Part shown: one piece after another, positions 32,715 to 40,722 of the stretch | Layout: each line of letters starts with the position of its first letter | How positions within the stretch are numbered: position 1 is the first letter of the stretch | Source of the DNA: Gordonia otitidis NBRC 100426 | GTDB taxonomy: Bacteria > Actinomycetota > Actinomycetes > Mycobacteriales > Mycobacteriaceae | Reading direction: 5' to 3' | NCBI RefSeq assembly: GCF_000248075.1 | Contig: NZ_BAFB01000046.1 | Span: forward strand, 1 to 40,722 | DNA length: 40,722 nucleotides | Made by a program: the position numbers and the translations under genes | Notes under the pieces: generated by a model | Database searches by the model: none | The model's input: the letters and a program-made list of their open reading frames with translations, nothing else | What the model was told of the DNA's origin: nothing

Positions 32715-34369
32715 CACAGACCGTCGACCGGCCATCCACACCGGCGCCGCAGACCCCGCAGCGCCCGCACTGGGTCAAGCGTCGGGTGCTGTGGCCGCTG
32801 CGCAACGTGTGGCGCAGCCTGACGTCGATGCGCACCGCCCTGGTGCTGTTGTTCCTGCTCGCACTGGCTGCCATCCCGGGCGCCCTGCTGCCGCAGCGCG
32901 AACTCAACGAGCAGAAGACTGCGCAGTACATCACCGACCACGGCTGGCTCGGCGAGTGGATGGACAAGATCCAGCTCTTCGACGTCTTCTCCAGCGCATG
33001 GTTCACCGCGATCTATGTGCTGCTGTTCATCTCGCTGGTCGGCTGCCTCACCCCGCGTATCTTCGAACACGCCAAGAGCCTGCGCACCAAACCCGTTGCT
33101 GCGCCGCGCAATCTGTCTCGCATGCCGCGTCACATCACCGAGACGGTCGACGGCGATCCCGCGGAACTCGCCGAACGCATCTCGGGCAATCTGCGTGGCT
33201 GGCGTCGCGAGGTCACGGTGCGCGAGCCGTCGAAGGCCTATCCCGAAGGCTGTGTCGAGGTGTCCGCGGAGAAGGGCTACCTCCGCGAATTCGGCAACCT
33301 GGTCTTCCATTTCGCGCTGTTGGCACTGCTGGTTTCGATCGCGGTGGGCAAGGTGTACGGCTACGAGGGCACGCGCAGTCTGGTCGCCGACGGCGAGCAG
33401 GGACTGTGCAACACGTCGACGGCGGTCTACGACTCGTTCCGCGCGGGTGCGTTGGTCGACGGGACCGACCTGTCACCGTTCTGCATTCGCGTCGACGACT
33501 TCTCCGCGACATTCCTCCCCGACGGTCAGCCGTCGATGTACGACGCGAAGATCCGCTACACCACCGACCCGCGCACACCGTCGTCGCAGTGGCAGGAGCG
33601 ATCGGTGCGCGTCAACGATCCGCTGCGCGTCTCGGGTGACCGTGTGTACGTGTTGGGCAACGGTTTCGCGCCGACCTTCACCGTGACCTTCCCGAACGGG
33701 GAGAAGCGCACCCAGACAGCGCTGTTCATCCCCGAGGTCATGCAGACCATGCTGTCGTCGGGTGCCGCGCGGTTCGACACCCCCGCCGGGCTGTATCCCG
33801 ACGAGGACACGCGGCGCAAGAACCAGATCGCTCTCGAGGGTCTCTTCGCGCCGACGGCCAGCTATGACGGCACGCTGCTCAGCTCGTCGTCGCCCGAACC
33901 GAGCGACCCGCAGGTCGCGATCCGGATCTACAAGGGCGACACCGGCCTCGACACCGGTCGCGCGCAGAACGCGTACTCCCTCGACACCAACATGATCCAC
34001 CAGGGCAGGTTGAATCGTGAGGCGCAGGCCAATCTGAAGGTCGGCGAGAGCGCAAGCCTGCCGGATGGGACGAAGGTCAGCTTCGACGGCTACAAGCGCT
34101 GGATCTCGGTGCAGGTCTCCCACGACCCCGCACAGATCTGGGTGCTGGTCTCGGCCATCGTCATGCTCGGTGGTCTGGTGGTGTCGCTGGTGATCCGACG
34201 CCGCCGCATCTGGGCCCGTCTGGTGCCCGACTCGGAGAACGGCGAGCGACGACGTACTGTAGTAGAAATTGCCGGGCTGGCCCGCACCGACCAGGCCGGT
34301 TGGGGCGAGGGCTTCGACGATCAGGCGCGTGGCCTGCTCGACGAGGACAGTCGCGCGAGACGCCTGTAA
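32711..34369 (+). CDS. resB: Cytochrome c biogenesis protein ResB (Ccs1)
   Basis: This 552-residue membrane protein has hydrophobic segments at about 42-60 and 98-115, one near 195-215, and a last one near 480-497. A large extracytoplasmic domain of roughly 260 residues lies between the third and fourth, and a charged cytoplasmic tail ends the protein. RSLTSMRTALVLLFLLALAA and EFGNLVFHFALLALL are typical ResB stretches. With CcsB it forms the system II heme export and ligation complex. The ATG follows GGAGGCGAGGA, the final unit of a tandem repeat. The layout matches M. tuberculosis Rv0528. Confidence 0.92.
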   Translation: MTQTVDRPSTPAPQTPQRPHWVKRRVLWPLRNVWRSLTSMRTALVLLFLLALAAIPGALLPQRELNEQKTAQYITDHGWLGEWMDKIQLFDVFSSAWFTAIYVLLFISLVGCLTPRIFEHAKSLRTKPVAAPRNLSRMPRHITETVDGDPAELAERISGNLRGWRREVTVREPSKAYPEGCVEVSAEKGYLREFGNLVFHFALLALLVSIAVGKVYGYEGTRSLVADGEQGLCNTSTAVYDSFRAGALVDGTDLSPFCIRVDDFSATFLPDGQPSMYDAKIRYTTDPRTPSSQWQERSVRVNDPLRVSGDRVYVLGNGFAPTFTVTFPNGEKRTQTALFIPEVMQTMLSSGAARFDTPAGLYPDEDTRRKNQIALEGLFAPTASYDGTLLSSSSPEPSDPQVAIRIYKGDTGLDTGRAQNAYSLDTNMIHQGRLNREAQANLKVGESASLPDGTKVSFDGYKRWISVQVSHDPAQIWVLVSAIVMLGGLVVSLVIRRRRIWARLVPDSENGERRRTVVEIAGLARTDQAGWGEGFDDQARGLLDEDSRARRL

Positions 34370-34371
34370 TA

Positions 34372-34393
34372 GATGCGTCGTGGTAGACGCATC
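34372..34393 (+). promoter_or_regulatory. Intercistronic hairpin between resB and ccsB
   Basis: GATGCGTC and GACGCATC form a perfect 8-bp stem with a 6-base loop, three bases after the resB stop. There is no T-tract, so it may protect the upstream mRNA or adjust ccsB expression rather than terminate transcription. Confidence 0.5.
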
Positions 34394-34420
34394 GATAGCA
34401 GCAAATTGAGGTAGGCACAG

Positions 34421-35434
34421 ATGGGCAACGGAACAGACCTGATCGACGAGACGATGGCGCGCTACTCCGACCTTCTGTTCGGTACCGCGATCACCATCTA
34501 CGTCCTGGCGATGCTCATGTTCCTCGCGGCCCTCGCCGGTGCACGCTCACGGAAACTCTCCGCAGCCAAGGAACTGGTCACCGCGGGCGGTGGATCGACC
34601 ACGTCGACACAGCGGGCTCCCGGCAGGATCGAGGGTCCGGCTCCGCGCACGGTGTCGGAGAAGATCGGCAACATGGCGTATCCGGTGGTGTTCGTCGGGT
34701 TGGTCGCGCACATCGCATCGATCGTCACACGAGGAATCGCCACCGACCGCGCCCCGTGGGGCAACATGTACGAGTTCATCTCGCTGACCTGCGCAGCCTG
34801 CGTGGTCGCGGGACTCGTCATCCTGCGCAAGCAGATAAACCGTCCGCTGATCGCCTTTGTGCTGCTGCCGGTCACGCTGCTCATGTTCATCGCGGGCCGC
34901 TGGCTCTACACGCAGGCCGCGCCCGTGGTTCCTGCGCTCAAGTCGTACTGGCTGGCCATCCACGTGTCCATCATCTCGATCAGCTCCGGTGTGCTGCTCG
35001 TGTCCGGTGTGGCCAGCATCCTGTACCTGGTGAAGATGCGCTGGGGAGCGTCGACCGAGACGGTCGCCGAGACCGGCGGCGGTGCCATCGGGGGACTGAA
35101 ACGACTCGTCGCCCACATCCCGAGCGCAGAGGCACTCGATCGTCTCGCCTACAAGTGCGTGGTGTTCGGATTCCCGCTCTTCGGGCTGGGTATCGTCTTC
35201 GGCGCGATCTGGGCCGAGTCGGCTTGGGGCCGCTTCTGGGGCTGGGACCCAAAGGAGACCGTGTCCTTCATCGCCTGGATCATCTACGCGGCATATCTAC
35301 ACGCCCGCGCGACCGCGGGGTGGCGGAACAGCACAGCGGCCTGGATCAACGTCGCAGGATTCGTCGCCCTGCTGTTCAACCTGTTCATCATCAACCTGGT
35401 GGTGTCGGGCCTGCACTCCTACGCGGGACTCTGA
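34421..35434 (+). CDS. ccsB: Cytochrome c biogenesis protein CcsB/CcsA (heme handling)
   Basis: This 337-residue protein has about eight membrane segments. The WWD-type heme-binding motif appears as WGRFWGWDPKETVSF near residue 270, with conserved histidines in flanking loops (WLAIHVSIISIS near 187; YLHARATAGWR near 300). With ResB it moves heme outward and joins it to apocytochrome c cysteines. A linker after the first helix (about 45-80) is polar and variable, as in other actinobacteria. ATG 34421 has GAGGTAGG upstream. Its 3' end overlaps the convergent XRE gene by 44 bp. Confidence 0.94.
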   Translation: MGNGTDLIDETMARYSDLLFGTAITIYVLAMLMFLAALAGARSRKLSAAKELVTAGGGSTTSTQRAPGRIEGPAPRTVSEKIGNMAYPVVFVGLVAHIASIVTRGIATDRAPWGNMYEFISLTCAACVVAGLVILRKQINRPLIAFVLLPVTLLMFIAGRWLYTQAAPVVPALKSYWLAIHVSIISISSGVLLVSGVASILYLVKMRWGASTETVAETGGGAIGGLKRLVAHIPSAEALDRLAYKCVVFGFPLFGLGIVFGAIWAESAWGRFWGWDPKETVSFIAWIIYAAYLHARATAGWRNSTAAWINVAGFVALLFNLFIINLVVSGLHSYAGL

Positions 35435-35888
35435 GCCCCGCTGAAGTTCTCGCGGTCCGCTCGGACACAGCCTGCGCGCGCACCATCTTGAGCAGGTCGA
35501 TCACGACGTCGATGGTGTCGGGGCACAGGCTACCCACATCGATTCCGGACAGATGTGTCTCGGTGGTGGCGAGCATCGCCACGTAATCGCGTTGCCGCTG
35601 TACGCGATCGAGGTCCTCGTCGGGATTCGAGAGGAAGTAGGTCACGCTGACCTCGAAGGCGCTGGCGATGGCCTCGACCGTCTTGAACGACGGCGTGCGC
35701 GCCTTACCTGTCCGCAACTGCGAGATGTAGGCGTCACTCAGCGAGTGACCGCGTTGATTGGCTTTCTCGGCAATCCTCTTACCGGTGTACCGGTGGCCGT
35801 TCTCGTCTCTGGAGTGCTCGAAGAGTTCAGCCAGCTTGGCGGCGAAACTGTCGTCGCCACCGGTTGCCGTGCCCGGGCGAATGGTCAT
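35391..35888 (-). CDS. XRE-family DNA-binding regulator (EspR-like layout)
   Basis: This 165-residue protein has a helix-turn-helix at about 35-70 (RIAEKANQRGHSLSDAYISQ, LRTGKARTPSFKTVEAIASA), then VSVTYFLSNPDEDLDRVQ and a helical C-terminal part. This arrangement recalls mycobacterial EspR, a nucleoid-associated XRE protein, but the identity is not close enough to name it. The C-terminal 14 codons overlap the ccsB 3' end on the other strand, so the two transcripts are antisense there. It is third in a minus-strand series after a BldC-like and a small membrane-protein gene, with a gap of 131 bp. Confidence 0.85.
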   Translation of the reverse strand: MTIRPGTATGGDDSFAAKLAELFEHSRDENGHRYTGKRIAEKANQRGHSLSDAYISQLRTGKARTPSFKTVEAIASAFEVSVTYFLSNPDEDLDRVQRQRDYVAMLATTETHLSGIDVGSLCPDTIDVVIDLLKMVRAQAVSERTARTSAGLRVPRRSAGPTPPG

Positions 35889-36019
35889 GGATCACAACCA
35901 GCCCGACGTGTCGATGTGGGTGGTGATGTCGGTATCCCCCTGGCGCAGTGTCGGATACGGAACCGTCATCGTACCCGGACTCTGCGAGGGCGTGTCGTGC
36001 ATCCCCGCTGGGCGATGCG

Positions 36020-36226
36020 TCACAGTTCGTCGTTGGGTCCTCGGGTGCGCCGGTCGAGGTCGCGAAGGAAATCCGCGTCATCGTCGGGGCCGACCGGTCG
36101 ATGCGCACGCGAGCGTGAGGTGCGCGCACCCATCGAGTCGCGGCGTTCTGACAGCTGAGGCCCGAAAGCGCGCCACAACAGAAAACCGATCGCGACCAAG
36201 CCGACGATGGCCAGTAGAAACGTCAT
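36020..36226 (-). CDS. Small single-pass membrane protein
   Basis: This 68-residue protein has a good site (GGGAGGTT) six bases before ATG 36226. An N-terminal hydrophobic helix (FLLAIVGLVAIGFLLWRAF) is followed by a basic then acidic polar tail (RRDSMGARTSRSRAHRPVG, DDDADFLRDLDRR). There is no known motif. It lies between two DNA-binding protein genes on the same strand. It could be a membrane tether or regulator, but nothing in the sequence proves this. Confidence 0.7.
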   Translation of the reverse strand: MTFLLAIVGLVAIGFLLWRAFGPQLSERRDSMGARTSRSRAHRPVGPDDDADFLRDLDRRTRGPNDEL

Positions 36227-36296
36227 GGCAACCTCCCATCAACCAGGGTACGCGACCCGATGTGGGAGGCCTGTGACCTGCTGGCGGCGCGTGCGA

Positions 36297-36518
36297 CTAT
36301 CCGACGCGACGATTGAGGAGGGCGACGACGTCTTCCTCGCGAAAGCGTCGATGGCCGCCCGGGGTGCGGATCGACCCGAGAATGCCCGAGCTCGCCCACC
36401 GTGCGACGGTCTTGGGGTTCACATTGAACATCGCGGCGACCTGGCCGGGGGTCAGCGTGTGCTGGCTGGCGAGGCCAGGGGTGATGACGGTGGCTGCACC
36501 AGGGTTGAGAGCGGTCAT
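36297..36518 (-). CDS. BldC-like MerR-type small DNA-binding protein
   Basis: This 73-residue protein consists of little beyond one winged-helix domain: LTPGQVAAMFNVNPKTVARW, ASSGILGSIRTPGGHRRFRE and EDVVALL. This is the BldC / excisionase-like MerR fold, which binds DNA as head-to-tail oligomers on direct repeats in Streptomyces. GGGGAG lies four bases before ATG 36518. M. tuberculosis Rv0500A is a similar small protein. It is divergent from the DUF4229 and cds1 genes, whose promoter region it may control. Confidence 0.88.
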   Translation of the reverse strand: MTALNPGAATVITPGLASQHTLTPGQVAAMFNVNPKTVARWASSGILGSIRTPGGHRRFREEDVVALLNRRVG

Positions 36519-36676
36519 TGTTCTCCCCTTCGGGTTCTCGAAGACGCGCAGCTTGCGCGCTCACACATGAATACACGCAAAACGCCCAGGTACTCGAACC
36601 GTCATATCGAGGTAAAGAGAGTCAAAAGGTGGCCGTGACCTGCGAACACCTATTCCGGCCCAAGTATCCTGAGCGT

Positions 36677-37039
36677 GTGAGTGACAAGCGGGACCCCACG
36701 CAAACGGGTACACACAAACCAGACAACACAGACATCGCAGGTCAGCGCGGTGTGGGCATGGGAGACCTGGTGGTCTCCATCCTGCTGTACACAGTTGCCC
36801 GTCTTCTGCTGGTGGTGGTCGTGGCCGCGATCATCATGGGTATCGGCGCGTTGGCAGGTGTCACGGTGCCGCTGTTGGTCGCGGCGGTGTTCGGTGTGCT
36901 GATCGCGCTTCCGCTCGGGATGGTGTTGTTCAAGAAGCTGCGCGTACGCGTCAACACGCAGATCGCAGCGGTCGACTCCGAGCGTCGTCGTAAGCACGAG
37001 GACCTGCAGACGCGCCTGCGCGGAGCAGACGGCAAATGA
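36677..37039 (+). CDS. DUF4229-type membrane protein
   Basis: The chosen start is GTG 36677, giving 120 residues; the ribosome site is weak and the frame is open further upstream. The polar N terminus precedes two hydrophobic segments ([20 protein letters not shown] and [20 protein letters not shown]), then a basic helical tail ([20 protein letters not shown]) likely to be a short coiled coil. This matches the actinobacterial DUF4229 family of unknown function. Its stop overlaps the cds1 start as ATGA, so the two are translated together. Confidence 0.75.
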   Translation: MSDKRDPTQTGTHKPDNTDIAGQRGVGMGDLVVSILLYTVARLLLVVVVAAIIMGIGALAGVTVPLLVAAVFGVLIALPLGMVLFKKLRVRVNTQIAAVDSERRRKHEDLQTRLRGADGK

Positions 37040-38187
37040 CGCACACCGTCGAGTCCGCGCGCAGCGTCGATCATCGCGGCGACCGACGCTGGGCCGACAA
37101 CGCGGTGCGACTGATCGAAGCGGATGCACGCCGCAGTGCCGACACGCATCTCCTGCGTTGCGAACTGCCCGCGTGGTCGCGCTGGGTCGACGACGGAAGC
37201 AACGGGGCGCCCGGGACCGAGGTCGGCGTCGACCTGTACCTGAAGGACGAGAGCACCCATCCCACGGGCTCGCTGAAGCATCGGTTGGCCCGATCGTTGT
37301 TCCTCTATGCGCTCTGCAACGGATGGATCACCGAGGGGACCACGGTCATCGAGGCGTCCTCGGGATCGACGGCCGTCAGCGAGGCGTACTTCGCTCATCT
37401 GATCGGTGTGCCGTTCATCGCAGTGATGACCTCGGGCACATCGCCTGCCAAAACGGCTCTCATCGAACGTGAGGGCGGACGATGCCACTTTGTCGAGCGT
37501 GCGTCGGATGTCTACGACGAGGCACTGCGACTCGAGCGCGAGCTCGGCGGACATTTCATCGACCAGTTCACGATGGCCGAACGCGCAACCGACTGGCGCG
37601 GCAACAACAACATCGCCGAGTCGATCTTCGCGCAGATGGCCACCGAGGATCACCCGGTGCCCACATGGATCGTGGTCGGTGCAGGCACCGGCGGAACGTC
37701 GGCGACGCTCGGCCGTTATCTCCGCTACCGCCGACACCCCACCTGGTTGGCCGTCGTCGATCCCGAGAACTCAGTGTTCCTGCCGGCCTACGAGAGTGGT
37801 GACGGGTCCCTGCGGTCGGAGACCGGATCGCGGATCGAAGGCATCGGGCGACCCCGCGTCGAACCCTCGTTCGTGTCGCAGGTGATCGACCGCATGATCG
37901 GTGTACCCGACGCCGCGTCGATCGCCGCCGCCCGTCACCTCTCGGATCGGTTGGGACGCCGTGTCGGGGGTTCGACCGGCACGAATATGTGGGGTGTCGC
38001 GCAGGTGATCTCCGAGATGGTGGCACAGCGTCAGGCCGGCAGCGTCGTCACACTGCTGTGTGACTCCGGGGACCGTTACGCGACAACCTATTTCGACGAC
38101 GACTGGGTCGCCGCGCAGGGCTTCGACCTCACCGCACCGACCGCAGTGCTCGACGAGTTCTACCGCACGGGGGAGTGGACGGGCTGA
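37036..38187 (+). CDS. cds1: PLP-dependent L-cysteine desulfhydrase Cds1
   Basis: This 383-residue protein resembles M. tuberculosis Cds1 (Rv3684) along its whole length as I recall it. [40 protein letters not shown] with the Schiff-base Lys81, [13 protein letters not shown], and [16 protein letters not shown] (PLP phosphate loop) are clear. The fold is that of cysteine synthases, but the Rv3684 enzyme degrades cysteine to pyruvate, ammonia and H2S, and the H2S affects respiration and redox balance. ATG 37036 overlaps the DUF4229 stop. A cytosolic place is likely, as no signal is seen. Confidence 0.9.
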   Translation: MTHTVESARSVDHRGDRRWADNAVRLIEADARRSADTHLLRCELPAWSRWVDDGSNGAPGTEVGVDLYLKDESTHPTGSLKHRLARSLFLYALCNGWITEGTTVIEASSGSTAVSEAYFAHLIGVPFIAVMTSGTSPAKTALIEREGGRCHFVERASDVYDEALRLERELGGHFIDQFTMAERATDWRGNNNIAESIFAQMATEDHPVPTWIVVGAGTGGTSATLGRYLRYRRHPTWLAVVDPENSVFLPAYESGDGSLRSETGSRIEGIGRPRVEPSFVSQVIDRMIGVPDAASIAAARHLSDRLGRRVGGSTGTNMWGVAQVISEMVAQRQAGSVVTLLCDSGDRYATTYFDDDWVAAQGFDLTAPTAVLDEFYRTGEWTG

Positions 38188-38234
38188 TCGGGCACACTGA
38201 TTGTCGGCAGAATCGATGAGCGCTGGGAGGGCTG

Positions 38235-38273
38235 ATGGCTGAGACGATCGAGATGTTGGCGGTGGCCATATGA
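38235..38273 (+). other. 12-codon leader ORF coupled to acpS
   Basis: ATG 38235 follows GGGAGG by four bases and encodes MAETIEMLAVAI. Its TGA overlaps the acpS ATG (ATGA at 38270-38273). The acpS start itself has only a weak GGTGG nearby, so ribosomes loaded at the leader probably reinitiate there. Confidence 0.5.
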
Positions 38274-38644
38274 CGGTCATCGTCGGCTGCGACCTCGTCG
38301 ACGTTGCCGACATCGAGGAATCGATCGACCGATTCGGCGATCGTTATCTGACCCGGGTGTTCACCGACGCGGAGATCGCTCACTGCGACGGGCCGAATCG
38401 CGCGCAGCGTCTCGGCGCGCGATTCGCGGCGAAGGAGTCGGTGATCAAGACATTGGGCATCGTCGACGACGCGACACCGTTGCGCGAGATCGAAGTCGTC
38501 ATGAACGGTGCCGTACCCGGCATAGCCCTGGCGGGTGGGATGGCTGCGCTCGCCGAGAGCAGAGCATGGCGGAATCCGTCGCTGTCACTGTCGCATACGT
38601 CGACGCACGCCATGGCGACCGTCGTCGTCCAAGTCGGGATGTGA
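38270..38644 (+). CDS. acpS: Holo-ACP synthase (4'-phosphopantetheinyl transferase, AcpS type)
   Basis: This 124-residue protein has the AcpS length and residues: Asp8 in VGCDLVDV and Glu56 in RFAAKESVIK bind Mg2+ and CoA, with Lys60 nearby. SLSHTSTHAMATVVV is the C-terminal strand and loop. It transfers phosphopantetheine from CoA to a carrier protein serine. In mycobacteria acpS accompanies fas, whereas here no carrier or synthase gene is adjacent, so this may be a second, dedicated copy. A leader frame with a strong ribosome site precedes it. Confidence 0.85.
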   Translation: MTVIVGCDLVDVADIEESIDRFGDRYLTRVFTDAEIAHCDGPNRAQRLGARFAAKESVIKTLGIVDDATPLREIEVVMNGAVPGIALAGGMAALAESRAWRNPSLSLSHTSTHAMATVVVQVGM

Positions 38645-38671
38645 CAGCGGGGGTGTGACGGGGAACACCGT

Positions 38672-39385
38672 GTGTCGCCTACCATCGGCGAGGTGGCCGA
38701 CTGTGTGGTGAGGGCGGAAGCGCTGGTTCGCGAATATCGACTCGGCGATGAGCGGGTCCGTGCGCTCGACGGACTGAACCTCTCGCTCGACGGCGGACAG
38801 TTCGTGTCCATCGTCGGTCCGTCCGGCGCCGGCAAGAGCACGCTGCTGCACATCATCGGCGCCCTGGATACCCCGACGTCGGGCTCCATCGAGGTCGACG
38901 GCGTCGACCTCGCGTCACTCGACGACAATGCCGCGTCCGCTTTTCGACGGCACCGCGTCGGGTTCGTGTTCCAGTTCTTCAACCTCGTGCCGACGATGTC
39001 GGCGTGGGAGAACGTAGCTCTCCCACGACTTCTCGACAGTCAATCGCTGCGATGGGCCAAACCGCGGGCCGTCGAACTCCTCGACAGCGTCGGACTCGGC
39101 AACAGGGTCGACCATCGACCGTCGGAGCTGTCGGGCGGCCAGATGCAACGCGTGGCCATCGCGCGATCGCTGATGATGGAGCCGTCCATCCTGCTCGCCG
39201 ACGAACCGACCGGGAACCTCGACTCGCACACCGGAGAATCGGTCCTCCAGCTGCTGTCCGAGGTTGCCCACGACGCGCCGAACCGGCTGGTGATCATGGT
39301 GACGCACGATCCACATGCTGCCGATGTCGCCGACACCACGATCACGGTGCGAGACGGCAGGATCGCAGCTCAGGACGAGGCGTAG
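38672..39385 (+). CDS. ABC transporter ATP-binding subunit (MacB/LolD type)
   Basis: This 237-residue ATPase has Walker A GPSGAGKST (49-57), Q-loop FVFQFFNLVPTMSAWENV, signature LSGGQMQRVAIARSL, Walker B ILLADEPTGNLD and the switch His in VTHDPH. The Q-loop and LDS-type D-loop place it in the MacB/LolD/FtsE-like group that works with FtsX-domain permeases. GTG 38672 follows GGGG by about eight bases. The stop shares a base with the permease start (TAGTG), so the pair forms one transporter. Cargo is unknown; such systems often handle lipoproteins, antibiotics or cell-wall signals. Confidence 0.92.
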   Translation: MSPTIGEVADCVVRAEALVREYRLGDERVRALDGLNLSLDGGQFVSIVGPSGAGKSTLLHIIGALDTPTSGSIEVDGVDLASLDDNAASAFRRHRVGFVFQFFNLVPTMSAWENVALPRLLDSQSLRWAKPRAVELLDSVGLGNRVDHRPSELSGGQMQRVAIARSLMMEPSILLADEPTGNLDSHTGESVLQLLSEVAHDAPNRLVIMVTHDPHAADVADTTITVRDGRIAAQDEA

Positions 39386-40722
39386 TGTCGTCGAGACCGG
39401 TGCGGTCGCCGCTCGCTGCACTCACCCGCGTGCGCGTGCTCAACCTGCGCGAGCTGCGCGACCACAAGCTGCGCGTGCTCACATCGTTGATCGTGGTGGC
39501 GGTGTCGTCGGCGCTGCTGATCGCAGTGCTCGGCACGTACGGCTCGCTCACGGAGTCGATCCGCGATTTCGACTCCGCCATCAACGGAGTGGCCCAGCTC
39601 GAGGTTGCCTCGATCGCCGACTCGGGCATCGACGAGTCGCTGGTGGGCGAGATCCGCGCGGGGGCGTCGGACGCGAAGGCTGTCGTTCCCGTTATCCGCG
39701 GAACCGCCGTGGTCGGCGATCGGCGGATTGCGCTGGTGGGGTCCGACTTTCGTGCGACCGCTCTCGGTTCGGCCGTCCAGCAGGCCGCGGAGACGGGGCT
39801 GAAGGCTGACGATCTCGACGACGGCGTCGTCGTCGGCGCCGACACCGGACTTCGCCTCGGAGAGCGCATCTCGGTCAACGGTATCGATGTGCGCGTGGTC
39901 CGTGTCGTCGACAGCGGGGGCGGTGGTGGACTCAACAACGGCGACTTCATGTTCGCCTATCTCGGCCTGGCTCAACGGTTGACGGGTCTCGAGGGCAGGG
40001 TCTCGTCCATTCTGATCGTCGCGCGACCGGGGACCGATCACGGCCGACTCGACGCAGAGGTCAAGCGTGTCGTGGCTGGTCGCGCCGTGGTCGTCGACCC
40101 GGGTTTCCGCGCCAAACAGGCAGAGGTGGCGGGGTCGGTCACGCGTGATTCGACGCTCCTCGTGTCGCTCATCTCTCTCGTCATCGCCGCGTTCCTCGTG
40201 TTCAACACCATGAACATGGCGGTGGCGTCGCGACGCCAGTCGTTGGCGATGGTCCGTGCGTTGGGCGCCAAGCGTTCTCATTTGGTGGGTGATCTGCTCG
40301 TCGAGGCGGCGGTCTTCGGCTTCGTCGGCGGTGCGATCGGCGTACCGATCGGAATTCTCGCGGGGCGGTGGGCGATTTCGCGCGTTCCCGCGGCGACACG
40401 GGACTCGGTCTCGATCGCCGTCGACTACCACCTGCCGTCGTATGCGCCGATCGTTGCGGTGGTTGCCTGCGTGTTGGCGTGTGTGGCGGCGACATCGCTT
40501 GCAGCGAGGTCGGTGTTCGCGGTGTCGCCGGTGGAGGCGATGGTCTCGGGCGAGGTCGCTGACGCCCAGCCTCAGCGCGGGCCGCTGACATGGTTGGCGG
40601 CCGTCGGTGGCGTGGCGCTGCTCGTCGGATCATGGTTCATCGCGGTCGACGTTCCGGGACGTCCGGCGATCATCGCCGGAGCTGTGTATGCGGTTGGGGC
40701 TCTTCTGATCTGTTATGCCCTT
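39385..40722 (+). CDS. FtsX/MacB-like ABC permease (3' end outside window)
   Basis: 446 codons are visible from GTG 39385. A first membrane helix (VLTSLIVVAVSSALLIAVLG) is followed by an extracytoplasmic MacB-like core domain of about 210 residues, then a helix (LLVSLISLVIAAFLVFNTMN) and the FtsX-domain segment MAVASRRQSLAMVRALGAKR. Two further helices follow, with another at the window edge. The helix count suggests the duplicated FtsX form with about 800 residues in total, so roughly half may be missing. It couples to the ATPase encoded immediately upstream. Confidence 0.9.
   Translation, partial: MSSRPVRSPLAALTRVRVLNLRELRDHKLRVLTSLIVVAVSSALLIAVLGTYGSLTESIRDFDSAINGVAQLEVASIADSGIDESLVGEIRAGASDAKAVVPVIRGTAVVGDRRIALVGSDFRATALGSAVQQAAETGLKADDLDDGVVVGADTGLRLGERISVNGIDVRVVRVVDSGGGGGLNNGDFMFAYLGLAQRLTGLEGRVSSILIVARPGTDHGRLDAEVKRVVAGRAVVVDPGFRAKQAEVAGSVTRDSTLLVSLISLVIAAFLVFNTMNMAVASRRQSLAMVRALGAKRSHLVGDLLVEAAVFGFVGGAIGVPIGILAGRWAISRVPAATRDSVSIAVDYHLPSYAPIVAVVACVLACVAATSLAARSVFAVSPVEAMVSGEVADAQPQRGPLTWLAAVGGVALLVGSWFIAVDVPGRPAIIAGAVYAVGALLICYAL

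Noticed and set aside
36677..36730. N-terminal extension of the DUF4229 protein back to 36518
   Set aside because: The upstream frame is open but covers a divergent promoter region and has no family similarity; GTG 36677 gives a family-like length.
1..40722. tRNA or rRNA genes, integrases, transposases, prophage genes
   Set aside because: I found none on either strand by reading. Faint tRNA-like hairpins lack the TTCGA arm, and no recombinase motif appears in any real gene.

Overview
The window is high-GC actinobacterial DNA, most likely from a mycolic-acid bacterium of the Gordonia type. This is inferred from gene content and order, because no rRNA is present. A SerB1-like phosphatase, a glutaredoxin-like protein, hemA-hemC-hemD-hemB and small membrane proteins are followed, further on, by hemL, a histidine phosphatase, TlpA, CcdA, ResB and CcsB. 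This is the Mycobacterium tuberculosis Rv0505c-Rv0529 order recalled from memory. Two things differ: a rex gene sits in front of hemA, as in Streptomyces, and about 19 kb of catabolic genes separates the two heme blocks.

Layout. 1-9.8 kb: HAD phosphatase (minus, cut by the window edge), glutaredoxin-like protein, Rex, the tetrapyrrole genes hemA, hemC, hemD and hemB with overlapping or tight junctions, then three overlapping membrane-protein genes. 9.8-19.9 kb: lipid genes (acyl-CoA oxidase-like flavoprotein, exported GjpA-like protein, acyl-CoA synthetase, FadE25-type dehydrogenase) with a TetR regulator, then an MpaB-family oxygenase divergent from a second TetR gene. 20-26.5 kb: an amine/omega-amino-acid unit (gabT, copper amine oxidase, gabD) divergent from a PucR-type regulator. 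26.5-29.1 kb: an SGNH esterase lipoprotein, a DUF559 nuclease-like protein and a non-coding stretch with two palindromic repeats. 29.1-35.4 kb: hemL and system II cytochrome c maturation in one tightly overlapping run. 35.4-40.7 kb: an XRE regulator, a small membrane protein and a BldC-like protein on the minus strand, then DUF4229 protein, Cds1 cysteine desulfhydrase, AcpS and an ABC exporter cut by the window end.

Functionally, the core couples redox sensing (Rex), heme synthesis and heme attachment to cytochromes. Cds1 (H2S from cysteine) lies close by. The middle part degrades acyl-CoAs and amines under local regulators.

The most unusual signals are repeats. A 73-bp nested palindrome occurs three times (7370, 28700, 28958), and the diverged copy keeps base pairing through a compensatory change. 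A 24-bp tandem array between ccdA and resB repeats a Shine-Dalgarno sequence plus start codon eight times, and also encodes a 69-residue peptide coupled at both ends. A 21-bp minisatellite is shared by two unrelated genes.
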